A DNA stretch of 64,000 bases, taken from NCBI GenBank assembly GCA_036362985.1, contig JAYGXS010000007.1, forward strand, positions 8,686,464-8,750,463, read 5' to 3'. The stretch is from Ligula intestinalis (lineage: Eukaryota; Platyhelminthes; Cestoda; Diphyllobothriidea; Diphyllobothriidae). Positions 10,066-21,773 of this stretch are shown one piece after another (position 1 is the first letter of the stretch; every line of letters begins with the position of its first letter). Made by a program: the position numbers and the translations under genes. The notes under the pieces are model-generated. The model did no database searches. It saw only the letters and a list, made by a program, of their open reading frames with translations, and had not been told where the DNA came from.

Positions 10066-12960
10066 ACAATATTTTTTGTTTTATTACTCCAGTGCGTTGC
10101 CGAAGCAGATGAACAATAGGGAATATTCATATTAGAAGGCACGTTAATGGACAGAAAGCCCGAATCCCAGGGTCAGTGAACAAAATAAATTTGATTGAGT
10201 AACCCGGTCTACAACAGGCAAGCTCATTCACAAAACTAGCCTTTATTTATTAACCTTTGTGAAACCCTCACACATAACCCAACGCTAACATTTAACTGAA
10301 TCTCATCTATTTAGCATTTTATTAAGCTCGAAGCCGAACTTACCCTGATATAAACTTACTGCGTAAGTCATTTAAGTAGGCAGGTCATGGGAATCTAGCA
10401 TAATTAATTGCAAGGCACATGGTTGTGTAGGGCAAATGCAAACGGGAGAACTATCGCTTTCTTCTGCTTACTCAAGAATTTTGATTGGTTCTGATTGGCA
10501 GTTGTCATCGTTTTTTTAACCACATAAGCAGGAACGTTGGTTTCTGCCAGCTGGTGTAGATTTCGAAGAGGCAGTTTTCAAAGATTTCGAAGAGGAGGCT
10601 TATTCCTATTTCTGGTGGCTTGTCTCAACTTGGCCAGTTGTCGGCGCACCTTCTAGATGAAGTAAGGGACTGCTCCTGATTCTGTTGATATTACTGACAA
10701 ATAGGTTAGGCCGTGCGACATCCCACATGCCAAGGTAAACTTCTAAAACCACGGAACACACGGAACATGTATTTAAGTTGCACTCCAATAACTCGACTTC
10801 GCCCGCAGCAAGGACAGATTTCCGTATCACCAAACCAGGGAGGCAATCTCTGTTGACGAGGCATTTTTCCAAGATTCTGAAGAGTACACAGGCTCCAAAG
10901 GTTCGGAGGAAATCGCAGATACCGAAGACGCAGATTTCAAAAGCCAATGGCTTCTCCCAACTTGCAGAAGCGTCGGAGCAGGTTCCAGCTCAGATGGACT
11001 TTCCCTCCCAACTCTCGAGATATTCCTGACAAAATACGAAGTAGCCAGTACCCAAAAAGCTAAGGTAAAATTCTGAAAATATGGATGAAGTGTAACGAGT
11101 CGCTTCAATGCACTCCAATAACTCGACTTTATCCACAGTGATAACAATATTTTTCATCAACAAACCAGAAAGCCAATCTGCGCTCAAAAATATACTGTCT
11201 CGACATGTAGCATGGAATAATTTCTCATAAGAAAGCGAGAAGTTGTATAAGGATAAATCATAAACTCATTGGGCATGGGAGATTCGTCTTAAATGGATAG
11301 AATTGGCCTCGAGAGTTTTGATGTTGTGGCAAGAAAAAAAACATATCACATGAAGTGCTGGCTGAAATGTTTAACGAGACCAAATTTATCAATATTTGTT
11401 TTGGTTGACCTACAGTACAGATTATCGTACAGCATAATGCAATTTTGTTCTGTCGTCAAAGGATTCTGAATTTTTAGGGAAAGAGTTATCAGTCACATCA
11501 AAGACCGCACTTGGTAAAAAATATTCCGAATTGATACGCGATGCCTTTAACATGTATAATGTGGTAATATACTTTTCATCGGTGCCAATGATGTCTACGT
11601 GCGAACTTCTAGGAAACATACATTAACCACGTGAAACTTCTCTATTTCACGAAACCTCTTTGGTTTTATGAACGCTCACATGTAACGGATAAATATAAAC
11701 CGTACCGATTGGTGTAGTACAATTTAGAATGCTTGACGTAAACTGGCCACATAGTCATTGAAAATAAAAAAAAGTGTTTCAGTACACTAGTAGAAATAAC
11801 AGGTGACAATGGATGTGGGACTGCTGTATATTACATGTCTGCATATCAAATAATATATGTATTTTTCGTTTCTACAAGTTATAGCTAAGTATTGGAGGTA
11901 AACGACGATCAATAAAAATGTTTACTTATTGATCGAAAGTGGCCCGTAAAAAGTTTTGTTTGAATGGCAGAACCTTGACGTGATTAATACACTTAGGACT
12001 CCAAATATAGATAATTTATCGTACGGGACGATAAAATAAATTTTTAAAATCATCGGATAGCAACCAAATGTCAACATAAGAAACCCATTGCAATTAAGCC
12101 TAGATGCACGTGTGCTAGCCAATTGATTTAAACAAATACACGCTGGTTACGTCATTGAAATGCAGGAAACTGCTTGATTGACTCCTTTTCGTCGGATATA
12201 AATTGCATTGCAGCGAACTAAGTATATCTATTTAACTGGTTAAAAAACCAAGTGGGTCTGATTTACAATAAAATTAAGATGGTAAAAAAGTTTTTCAAAC
12301 TGCACTTTAAAGCAGATGCTAACTACAGAAGTTCACCGTGAATGCAACTATCTGATTGACTGATAGCAAAAGTGGCGGCATAAAAATGTATCTGTGTAAA
12401 TTTCGTTATGTCGTGTTGTCATGCTAGTAACAAAACACATTTGGGAGAAAGTTGCGCACTCTAAATGAAATCATTACCGCAACCTCCGGAAACAACAATA
12501 CACACAATCTGTCCTATGGTTTTTGTAACCTATCATAGTAGAGCTTATCTTTGCCTGGATAAAAATTGAGTTTTTTATGTCAACAAATAATTTGCGTCGT
12601 CCACTCTTCGTAGCTGCTTCAGAGCAATCTGCATCGTAGTGTCGTGGCAAATGTAAGGTGAAAAATCGATAAAGCTGCTGTGAGATGGCACGTGTATCAC
12701 TGTAGGCTAAATGGTTCGCCCGCAAAATGTGGCACGTGACGGATTTGCTGTATAAACTTTGGGCCAAATTTGGGCACAGTAGACGTTATTATTGGTTTGC
12801 ACTGTTTCAAAAATATCACAAGTTGAGGTGAATTTCGCACCTGTAGGTGCGGACCCATTTTGTGCAGGTCCACTAATTGGAAAGTGACAGTATCGTTTGA
12901 GCGAGCGTTTTCCCATTCCAGCGGAAAGTTTATCCAGAAAAATGACTTTGGTGGTGCAGG
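10066..12960 (-). repeat. Composite repeat copy A (R1-R2-R3, reverse)
   Basis: A long dispersed repeat read here on the minus strand. R1 (about 10066-10480) is marked by TTTTGTTTTATTACTCCAGT and GGGTCAGT. R2 (about 10480-11620) has two imperfect internal units of about 320 bp, each with a segment like TATTGGAGTGCAT (plus strand here TGCACTCCAATAACTCGACTT at 10779 and 11108) and a Ser/Glu-codon minisatellite. R3 (about 12600-12960) holds the conserved GCACGTG..GGATTTGCTGTATAAACTTTG block. The same R3-R2-R1-SINE order occurs forward at 50.7-54.2 kb. Short open frames in R2 (up to 113 codons, minus strand) are similar between copies, but no known domain is visible. Confidence 0.7.
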
Positions 12961-13815
12961 CAGTGTATTGTGATTGACAAAAGGCATTTGAACATTAGAG
13001 ACGAAGTGAGTAATGATCTCTAGAGAGATCAGTCTGCTTATAACGCCGAAATCATCGTCAGCAACATCAGAATTATTTTAAGTAATGGTGTATTCCACGC
13101 ACAGGAAAATCACTGCTTCCGTTGAACATATGTTTGTCGGGGAATTTAAAAACAGCCCCATTAATAAAATGCATGAATTTTAGTGACTTCTCAATTAAAC
13201 GACCTGTTTGTTTCTAATGAAATTGTCAGGAGTTTGCTATGCATTGGGACATTTTTTAAAATATTGAATGTTCTCCCCAGTTTTGGGTCACACATAACTA
13301 TGCACGCCTTTGACTGACCCTTGATGCAGGCAATGCTAAGAGATTACCTTGTGCATTAGAAATAAATGAATAGCATTTACTGCAATGTAGACTTGAATGA
13401 AAAGTAAACAATTTTATTTTTTGTGAAAAGATAGTTAAGGGTATTTCAAAATAAGCTACAGGCTGCACTTATTTTTAGCTTACTGCTTACTGCATTGCTG
13501 GCGTAAAAATGCCTATCTGAGTAATTGGGAGATTTTTTGGTTTCTTCGTTTAATTATATAAACGACTTATTTTTTTAACAAAAAGAAGGATGGGCCTTGA
13601 CAGATGGTATTTTTTCAAGCAATGTTTCCTACCCTTTCAGACCTTTCATAAACAATTAGTGAATTTCTTTTAAACATTTGCTTTCAGCATCTTTTAAGAA
13701 TGTGGTCAGTAAGAATAAGTGAAGTGCATAAAACTACAGGCTCTAAACTCTACGAGTACTGAGGACAATATATACCTTAAGGATAGCAAGACGCTGCCAT
13801 TTAGAAATCGTATTA
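12961..13815. other. No gene recognised
   Basis: AT-rich sequence with no recognisable coding, tRNA or transposon signal, ending at the N gap. Confidence 0.4.
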
Positions 13816-13825
13816 NNNNNNNNNN
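13816..13825. other. Assembly gap (10 N)
   Basis: Ten N characters. The PLE reading frame starts at the first base after the gap (YQFTMEKEEDNQLAFLDV), so the gap very probably hides upstream reverse transcriptase sequence. Ten may be a placeholder rather than the true size. Confidence 0.98.
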
Positions 13826-14312
13826 TATCAATTTACGATGGAGAAGGAAGAGGACAACCAGTTGGCCTTTCTTGATGTCCCCGTGAGGCGCAAATATTGT
13901 GGTGGTCTAAGGAATAAAGTATCAAGGATGCAAGCACTGAATTACAAGAGCAACCAACCAATTAGCCACAAACGCAGTTGCTTTAAGACGCTCTATTGGC
14001 ATTATGAGACGCACTGCAGCGAACCAGAAGAAAACGTGGCCGAAGTAAAAGATCTTTTATGGGTATTCAGACAAATGATACCCGCGCAAATTTGTCAAAC
14101 GGTGCTTGCGCAAACGAGATGGCCAACAAAGGCGCACTGACCCCAACATTTGGCGAGCGATCCTGTGCGGCAAATACGTATCGGAAGCCATCGGCCGCCT
14201 TCTCACACCACTTGGAGTTGGAGTCGCACACAGGCCGGAGGCAACCATAATGCGTCAGATAATAAAGCGGAAAGACCCACTGCCATGGCAAGAAACATCT
14301 GAGGTCATCTAA
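13826..14312 (+). pseudogene. PLE polyprotein: reverse transcriptase C-terminus and linker, broken
   Basis: Translation begins with the conserved PLE block after the RT palm, EEDNQLAFLDVPVRRK, and continues through SHKRSCFKTLYWH. A frameshift near 14070 moves the frame to RKRDGQQRRTDPNIW, followed by LGVGVAHRPEATI and KDPLPWQET, the linker leading into the GIY-YIG nuclease. An in-frame stop at about 14308 replaces the Tyr of the VxYR motif. The frame collinear with this on the reverse strand at 39.4-40.1 kb is better preserved and fixes the alignment. Reverse transcriptase copies element RNA at a nicked chromosomal end; this copy cannot encode it. The upstream part is lost at or hidden by the adjacent N gap. 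Confidence 0.85.
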
Positions 14313-14960
14313 AGGATCTGGTGCAGGTACGGTCAAAGCAACTGTGTAGGAGAAACTGGCAGACTTCTCAGGAGGCGAATTGCCGAAAACGCGGCAGCAA
14401 TGCGGCAAAATGATGCCAATTCTCAAGTTGCGGCTCATTCAGCGAGATCCGGCCACAAATTCAAATTTGATTAGGCCAAAAATCTCGCAAGAGGTGACAA
14501 TCAGTTGAGCCGAGATCCACTCGAGTCATGGTTCACGGGCCTCCAGTCCATAAACAAGTGCAACGATTTGTCCAATCCAAATTCAGCGCTGAGACCCAAT
14601 TTGTCAAAAGCAATGCGTCACTAGGGTACCGGTTAGGCCACCACTTCATATTACGCCAACACCGGAGAGCCAGATGGCCGAACAGTCATCACGCCCGAGC
14701 CCACCGCCCGTGATGAAACTTCAACAGGTCAGAGACCACATGCCGTTCGACAAACTATCAACACGCAGGAAAGCAATTAACGTTAATTGGCGCTGTATGC
14801 TTGCAGTAATGACTGTATCCTATAAATACTGCAAACTTCTGTGCATACATTACCCGTCTCTGCTACTGCTTCCTTCTCATGTCCCTGATGAAGCCGTGAC
14901 GGATGTCAAAACTTCAGGCAAATAAACGAATTGGGCCAGCGATAGAGTCTTCTTCTTTTT
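14313..14960 (+). mobile_element. PLE GIY-YIG tail and 3' end
   Basis: Continuation of the same element: RIWCRYGQSNCVGETGRLL (GIY-YIG core with the ETGR motif), NDANSQVAAHSARSGHKFKF, and after further breaks LESWFTGLQSINKCNDLSNP and NTGEPDGRTVITPEPTARDE. The 3' region holds a decayed hammerhead-like segment (CTGATGA at 14885-14891, CAAA in place of GAAA), and a T-rich end, TCTTCTTCTTTTT, near 14960. Several stops and frameshifts make it non-functional. It is the sister copy of the PLE at 39.05-40.14 kb. Confidence 0.82.
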
Positions 14961-15059
14961 AATTGATTCCTAGGATTCGCATGTACGCTTGTTTTCGCAT
15001 TTGCTATCAGCGTTGTGTTCATCTCGCGTGTCAGCGTTTGATGGGGTTACATTTGCATA

Positions 15060-15650
15060 GGGTGTAGAACTGACGCTCATCTAACAAATGTTGAGCTTTG
15101 TGAATATAATCTGTCCTGTCCAATGCGGCAGTTTACGTCCCTTGTCCTTTTGCACGATAACGAGGTCAATGTCGGCTCTGAGTATTTTAGGTGCCTTACT
15201 TTCAATCTGAAGAGAATGTCGTATGATCGATGTGTCATCAGGGAGACTAAACCTGGTGCCCTTCAGGGCTTTTTCGTTTCTTTCGTCAATTTTTTTGGCT
15301 GAGAATTGATTCTAATGCAGCAAACATTGAAGCAGTTCTGCCATCAGCTGTGTTGAATGAGGCGTCATGCCTTAATACTCGCATTTGTTCCTCTGTCAAC
15401 CCCTTGGAGGACAGGCAGTGCAGAGCTTTGTCATCTTTGATGACGTCGGGTGAAGAAGCTTATAACTAAATTGCAAGTGCTGCTTCTCGTTTTCTTTTTG
15501 TTCGCGCGTCCGTTCGGCCACCTTCTGCTGGTGCACGTGTGTACCATACTCTCCCATGGACTCAAAGCACTTTGTTTTATCTTCATCGATCCTCTGTTGG
15601 GACTTGCGTAGCCAAGTGTGGCAGTCTTGAAGGATCGCTCGGATCATAAA
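15060..15650 (-). mobile_element. PLE N-terminal fragment, reverse orientation
   Basis: On the minus strand the translation around 15415-15290 reads SSKGLTEEQMRVLRHDASF followed by NTADG and FAALESILSQ, the N-terminal conserved block of flatworm-type PLE proteins, interrupted by a stop after QKN. Further down, ESKAPKILRADIDLVIVQKD and KGRKLPHWTG match the 'ADK/KDKGR' block just before the reverse transcriptase fingers. The upstream frame (15647-15396) carries a charged Gln/Lys-rich stretch. It faces away from the plus-strand PLE at 13.8-14.96 kb, so the two are tail-to-tail pieces. Confidence 0.7.
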
Positions 15651-15754
15651 TCTGCCGTGCTAAAATTATTTGCGTGTCACCAACCCTTTATAAACCGGTA
15701 GTCTGTACGAAAAACATTATCGTCGAGACACGTGTGCAGGAATTGAATCTGCTA

Positions 15755-15845
15755 ACGAAAGACCCACTGCCACGGCAGGAAACGGCTAAATTCGTTTACC
15801 GGAGCTGGTGCAGTTGTGGATAAAGCAAATACGCCAGCGTGAGTG
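15755..15845 (+). mobile_element. PLE GIY-YIG sliver
   Basis: A short plus-strand piece encoding KDPLPRQETAKFVYRSWCSC, the linker and first strand of the GIY-YIG domain, the same block as at 14.27 kb. It ends near 15845 without the ETGR motif. Together with the reverse piece at 15.1-15.65 kb it shows that PLE fragments have been stacked here in both orientations. Confidence 0.75.
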
Positions 15846-16979
15846 AATGTAGCCCGTTTGTTTAACCAACTAGAGAAGAAGAAGAGAAGAAGGAGAATGC
15901 TATATTGAGGAGTTCACAAACCTGAAATTTCAGCAAAAATGGCTCCATTCACGGAGAGCAGATGGTAAGGTAAATAAGCGGTCATTTTAAAAGGACGAAG
16001 GTAAAACGTCATGCAATACTCACAAGTCAAATTTTTCACGGCATTCACATCAAATATGGAGACAGATCGGCTTTCAACTTCTCCATTTCCGCTTCTTCAA
16101 ACGCTTTTTTATTCATTTTGTCATCCTACGGAGAATCATCGATGTAGGTGTTGTTGGTGAATTGCATATGCGACAAATTGGCCGCATTTGACAAATATTT
16201 TGGGGTAATGATATTTTGTAGAGAAAATAACTTGTTTTCGTGCATTTAAAAAGTTAGCAGCGTACTGTAGATATCAGCTCATGGTCACAAATTCAGACAA
16301 ACAAAGCAGAGGATTAGAGAGGATGGTAAAGGATAATAAATTCCCACGTGAATGGAGAGCAAAACAAATGGAAGGCACAAATTCAAAAACCGCGCCAAGA
16401 TTATTAGATCGTTGTTGCTTGCGTTTTTACCTGCTCCTATGGTATTGCGTTGGCCCGGTTGTCTTTGACATTGATTTGTGAAAACTTATGTTAAGAGACC
16501 TGTTGCCACCTTATTTACTACGGAACTAAGCTAACCACTACAATCATCCATTTTACTACACAGAATGTTGCATATATTTTGGGCTTTGGTCCACCTACAG
16601 GCCAATGTCCAAAATAGTTTAAAAATATGACTGGAAAATTTAAATTATTACCTTGGAGTTTGTTTAGCGCCTACTGTACTAGGCGTGCATAGAAATGCTT
16701 AAACGCGTGCTTTATCAATTAAATGCGGGGTGTGGGGAAAGGAGTTAATAATTTTGCATCTAAGTTTACGCTTATGTTGAAATGTTTTTTTTGGTTCTCT
16801 CAGGTGGCTCCAGCACGTGACCTAAAGAAATATGCCCCACTTCCGCATATAACTCTAGTGTCGTTTTTAGGGAAGGTCGCTGACAGGCAGTAAAAGGCAA
16901 ATTAATAATCCTGTGTACTACATCCTGCATTCTGCATCCTGTGCACAAAAAGGAAGATACAAGAAGATGCGTGAATGTT
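15846..16979. other. No gene recognised
   Basis: AT-rich sequence with a purine-rich run near 15870-15895. A segment near 16835 (ATATGCCCCACTT) also occurs at 8400 in front of the PLE tail there, so part of it is probably old repeat. No protein motif is visible. Confidence 0.35.
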
Positions 16980-19200
16980 TACAGTTGGGTCACATCAAGT
17001 AAGCAAATGGGCCAAAACCTCAGCATAATAATTTTGTTTTATTATTCCAGTGTGTTGTCCAAATTGACGAAGAATATAAAAAAGTCAGATTAGTAGGCAT
17101 GCGAATGGCATTAGAGCACAAATTCCAGGGTCAGTTAACAGATACATTTTTATTGAGTAAGCCGGTCTACGAATGACAACTTAATTAACAACACTTGACT
17201 TTATTTATTATCCTTCGTGAAACCATGATGTTTAACCCAACCACAACATCTTACTACATCTTAAACTTTATATTTAACATTTAATTAAGCACAACTACAC
17301 ATTTACCCCTGATATAAAATATCTGCGAAAGTATGATGGGAATAAAACATAATTAATTGTATAGAGCATGGATCCCGAGCGTAATTGTACACGGGCGAAC
17401 TCTCAGTTTTTCTTCTGCGAACTCAAGGATTAAAGCGAAATTGTTGGACATTGCCAGTGCACATAGCTCATAGGCAGGATAGACAAGAGAACCGAGATAC
17501 ATAGGATTGATTCAAGAAACAGCTATTAACCATACAATATTGGCGTATTTTTTATTGTAACAAATCAAAATACGTATATCACCAGTCAAACAATGTTGGC
17601 ATGCAATTGACAAAGTAGATTACTATGAGCAGTATGCAAACTTAAACGGAGTAGACAACCAAAGTTTGTCGAGGTGGTGGTCTATATTGAATAACATAAT
17701 GAAAGCAACAGTTAGAATGCGTGATGAGAAATGAAGGGTGGGTTTTAAGGATTTCACTGACATGAACGTTGCCAGTTTGTTCAACGAAATAGAGTTTATT
17801 AGAGCACTGTTGTCTGCATTTTTGTCGGCTTCTATTGTAAATGTTGTCCCGGTTGTCTTTGATATTGAGTTTTTGACATTTGTGCTACCATTTCTGGTAT
17901 AGACATTTACTTTCAGTGTTGGCGGCACTATCTTATTGACCATGGGAATAAGTAAATCACTTGAATAATATGTTTACTATAAAGAAAGCACCCGCACGTC
18001 CGTTGCACATATTTTGGACCACAGCCCGCAAGATATGTACATTAATTTAGCTAACGTGCTTCGTAGTAAAAATGATGACTAGTATATTTGACCTAATACC
18101 TTGATAGATAAGGTGCAGTCGCCAACGCAGAAAGTTTTTTGCCTGCGACATGACAGCTAACAGAGTTGTCCATACCTTAATTTCAAGGATAACTGGGCTT
18201 ATACAATCATGTAGGAGTCGGTAAGAACGCAAACAACGGTATCCAGTATGTTCTGACGTACTGACTGTTTCCGTTGGCTCCGTATTCCCTAGAAATTTTG
18301 ATTGGTCGTTGTCTTCGTTTCAGTGAACACGCAAAAAGGCAAACGGATTTGTGCCAGCTGAGGTAGATTACGAAACGGGAGAATTCGAAGATTCCAAAGA
18401 AGACGCTGATTCCGATTTCTGGTGGCTAGTCTCAAATTCCTAAGGCGTCGGCTCAGATTCCAATCCAGGTGGAGTATTGCTCCCAATTCTTGGTACATTA
18501 CTGGCAAATCGGTTATGCCGGCTGGCATCACAAACCCGAAGATAAAATTAAAAATGCCTTTTTTGGATGCATTCCGAAAACTCAACTTCGTCCGCAGCAA
18601 TGACAATGTTCTTTATCAACAAACAAGGAAAGTGATCTCTGTAAAAAATATATATTTTTCATAATTCTGAGAAAGACGCTTGCTCTAAAGATTCGAAAGA
18701 CGTTTAAAATTCCGTAGACGCAGATTCCGAATGCTGCTGGCTTCTCATTACTTGCGCAGGCATCGGCAAACGTTCTAGATCGGTCAGATTACTGTTCCCA
18801 ACTCTCGAGATATTTTTTAAAAACAGGCGAATTAAGTCGGTATCCAATAAGAGAAGTTTGAACAACAGAAAAAGTGTTCGAGTCTCTTTAATGCACTCAG
18901 TAAACTGCTTTCGTGCACAGCAATGACAATAATTCCCATCAACAAACCAGGTAGCCTATCTCTGTTGACAACATACTGTAGCGACATCGAGCAGACAGAA
19001 GTTGCAAATACGAAAGGGCGAAGTTGTATGAGGCGATACCGTATGTTCCTTGGATAGGAAAATTCGTCTAAAAATGGGATAGCGTTGGCCTTGACAATAT
19101 AGCTGTTGGGGTAATAATAAAAAAACATCACTAAAATATTAAAGCAAGTCCAAACTTACCCATAATTGTTTTGGTAAGCTGTAATATAAATGATCATACA
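16980..19200 (-). repeat. Composite repeat copy B (R1-R2, reverse)
   Basis: R1 begins at about 16985 (AATTTTGTTTTATTATTCCAG) and runs collinear with 10.07-10.33 kb, including GGGTCAGTTAACAGATACAT and CCTTCGTGAAACC. R2 follows: a block near 18000-18200 shared with 37.6, 48.4 and 52.7 kb, then two Ser/Glu-codon-like stretches (18360-18440 and 18660-18760) and the unit AGTGCATTAAAGAGACTCGAAC on the minus strand near 18890. No SINE head precedes R1 here. Coding potential is fragmentary (up to about 106 codons) and unrecognised. Confidence 0.65.
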
Positions 19201-19882
19201 CCATAATGTAAGTACAGTAGTTGCCACAAACCATTCAATTTTCATAATGTTTTATAAGTTATATCATTACTTGAATACCAATGTGAATCCATTTAGGAAG
19301 ATTTAGAAATAATAACAAACTGCATCAGGCATATTAGTACTTAAAATAACTATAGGAAGTACAAAGTGTTTGTAAAAAAAATAAAATTTTCTCGATATTT
19401 CCGTGATTTTGGAGACGTAAAAAAGAGCTATGAATTAGAACAATACATTTACATATTGTGTTAAATTGACAACTTGAAGCAACCTCTTTCTCTATACAGA
19501 AATAACTCGTCTTTAGTCAAGATATTCGCTTAACTTAAGTCTTACTGAATAAGTATTTATTGAATGTCATCAACAAACGCATGTAATAATTTTCCTTGTT
19601 TTTACTGTCTTGTTTGATGAAGTTGCGGGATGGCCCTTTCCTAGAAAAAAAAACATTGACTATGTTTTATCGATTTCATCATTCCAATCATCCCCTCATC
19701 ATTGGGGGATGATGAAATCGATAAGATATCTGAACCTTAAATCTTTGCGCATATTATTTAATATGATGTACTTCGGGAACGTTTTTTCGGTATTAGTGCA
19801 TTGCGGCTCAACACGGCAAAAAAGAGTCCTTACGGAACTGGGTTCGTGGCTGACGGGGTGATTACGATTCTTGTATCGTTTA

Positions 19883-20658
19883 TACAGGGTGTCCCAGAAG
19901 TAACTGACTCTTCGATTTGCTAATAAAACGAAAACTATTAACGCTAGGATATCGAAACTTTTTTTCGAAAAAAAAACTTTCTTGAATTTGGTGCGAGGAA
20001 AATCCAGGAGAAATTCAAGGAAGGACACTGCATTCTCTTCGTGTGACGGTGTGCTGCGCAATAACTGCTTCCGATGTGATTGGCCCATACTTTTTTTAAA
20101 ATAATGATGGCGCAACGGTAACCGTTAATGGTGAAAGATACTGAACTATGCTTAGCGAATTTCTTATTCCTGAAATTGAGAGACATGGCCTACGCAATAC
20201 TTGGTTTCAACAGGATGGAGCCACGGCCCATACAGCAAGAGAAACGATGACAGTGTTAAATGAGTGCTTTACAAATAATTTAATTTCACGATTTGGCAAC
20301 ATTCTTTGGCCCCCTTGATCTATAGATTTCACCCCATGCAATCTCTTCTTATGGGGCACCTGAAGTTAAGGGTTTATGTACAAATCCAACAAATCTGCAA
20401 GAACTTTAGAGAGAGATATGTTCCGAAATAAGGCAAATATCGCCTGATGCACTAAGGAGCGTTATGGAAAGGACAAAGAAACGAACACTAATTTGTTAAA
20501 AAAACCATTACCATAATTAAAAAGATATAACATTCAGAACCTAGTTCTAATAAAAAAAAGATATTTTTTCGAACATAGCATGTTTCAATATCCTAGCGTT
20601 AAGAGTTTTCGTTTTATTGGCAAATCAAAAGGGTCAGTTACTTCTGGGACACCCTGTA
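19883..20658 (+). mobile_element. Mariner-like DNA transposon, internally deleted
   Basis: The element is bounded by TA dinucleotides (19883-19884 and 20657-20658) and near-perfect terminal inverted repeats of about 75 bp: CAGGGTGTCCCAGAAGTAAC at the left end and its complement at the right end (20637-20656), followed inward on both sides by AATAAAACGAAAACT. This is the signature of IS630/Tc1/mariner cut-and-paste elements. At about 0.77 kb it is shorter than the usual 1.3 kb, so the N-terminal DNA-binding part and the first catalytic Asp appear deleted. Confidence 0.92.
20040..20440 (+). pseudogene. Mariner transposase, C-terminal remnant
   Basis: The frame reads VTVCCAITASDVIGPYFFKN, then VTVNGERY with a break, LSEFLIPEIERHGLRNTW, FQQDGATAHTARETM and LISRFGNILWPP-stop-SIDFTPCNLFLWG. 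The Asp in QQDGA and the Asp in SIDFTP correspond to the second and third catalytic acids of the DDD triad; I count 36 residues between them, counting the stop. The first catalytic Asp is not found. Stops in WPP*S, in WGT* and further on rule out function. The enzyme would excise and insert the element via its terminal repeats. Confidence 0.88.
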
Positions 20659-20929
20659 CCTCTACACCGAAAACTTGACTACCACAATCCGTGTGGCAGA
20701 CCAGGACATGAAAGAAGGCCAGGTCCTTCTCTACCGCCGTAAATAATGGATACTGGAAGATGCTGTTCAGGCGTTCATTAAACATGACCAAGTGACATAT
20801 TCGAGGACGATGGATGCACGATAAACATGTGGTCCGTTCTCATGATGCGTGATGATGGAATACCAGCGACTCTACTGCTATGAGACCGCCCGGGCTTTGA
20901 GGCCCAAAATATGTGAAACTTTGGGTGCT

Positions 20930-21114
20930 ATTTTCATATTTTGTTAACTTTGCTCAGTTTTGAAAGAAGAGGAAGACGCGATCTCTGGAACGATAGTTTT
21001 ATTCTGAGCTTTCGTCTCCACACCTGAAGCCATCGTCAGAATAAATGAGAACAGCATACGTCACCTACGCATAAGTGTGGTTGGAAGGGTAGGGGGCGGT
21101 GAAGGCAATTATTG
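20930..21114 (-). mobile_element. PLE 3' terminal region with hammerhead, reverse
   Basis: On the minus strand this runs from AATCAATAATTGCC through a hammerhead-like motif (21000-21047) to GTTCCAGAGATCGCGTCTTC near 20970. It is the mirror image of 22.71-22.83 kb on the plus strand. It is the separated 3' end of the reverse PLE arm at 21.77-22.56 kb; the SINE block at 21115-21773 was inserted between them. Confidence 0.8.
21000..21047 (-). ncRNA. Hammerhead-like motif in PLE 3' end
   Basis: On the minus strand: CTGACGA (21033-21039), a stem II hairpin GGCTTC/GGAGAC with one mismatch, GAAA (21010-21013), then the self-complementary stem III tetramer AGCU and C17. Outer pairing TTTATT with AATAAA gives a stem I. 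PLE-borne minimal hammerheads are known; activity here is unproven. Confidence 0.65.
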
Positions 21115-21773
21115 ATTGTTAAGTTGGTTTGGCAGATTTCCTTAATTTGAGTTGACCCAAGTGTGAAAAACTCTAAGCGTTTGGCGGGATTCGAACCCGC
21201 GCATCAGAGAAAGCCTTTGCCGGAGGCTAATGGTCTACCACTAAGCTAAAAAGCCCGCTTCACGCCATGAGTTTAATCACACTTGGATCGGTATAACCCG
21301 CTCAACTTTTCGCTGACATGGAATCCATTAATATGGAAGCAAATTGACTGCGCAAGCAGGATTTCCTAAGCAATCATCTAGAATCCACCAGAATGACTAC
21401 GAAGCTAACTTAATTATTAAGTTGTTTTGGCAGATTTGCTTAATTTGAGTTGACCCAAGTGTGAAAAACTCTAGGGGTTTGGCGGGATTTGAACCCGTGC
21501 ATCAGAGAAAGCCTTAACCGGAGTCATTCTGGTGGATTCTAGATGAGTGCTAAGGAAATCCTGCTTAGGCAGTCAACTTGCTCCCGTATTGGCGGATTCC
21601 ATATGAGCAAAAAGTTGAGCGGTTGATATCAATCGAAGTGTGATTAAACTCATGGCGTGAAGTGGGCGTTTGTATCTTAGCGATAGAGCATTAGCCTCCG
21701 ACAAAGCCTTTAATTGCTGCGCGGTTTCAAATCCCGCCATACGCCTAGAGATTTTCACACTTGGGTCAACTCA
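21115..21773. repeat. Block of three family-1 SINEs, head type b, in inverted order
   Basis: Two reverse copies (21115-21410, and a partial one at 21415-21525) are followed by a forward copy (21526-21773). The forward head reads GTATCTTAGCGATAGAGC (A box) and GCGGTTTCAAATCCCGCC (B box); the first reverse copy has the better B box, GGCGGGATTCGAACCCGCGC on the plus strand. The block interrupts a PLE, and AATTATTG occurs at both edges (21107-21114 and 21774-21781), a plausible 8-bp target duplication. None is a functional tRNA gene: the heads are embedded in SINE sequence and the T-loop region varies. Confidence 0.75.

Noticed and set aside
21180..21260. tRNA gene candidate (minus strand) with good B box
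   Set aside because: The head lies inside a SINE with shared flanks on both sides, and sister copies have the same context. The acceptor stem does not close cleanly, so it is a SINE head rather than a tRNA gene.
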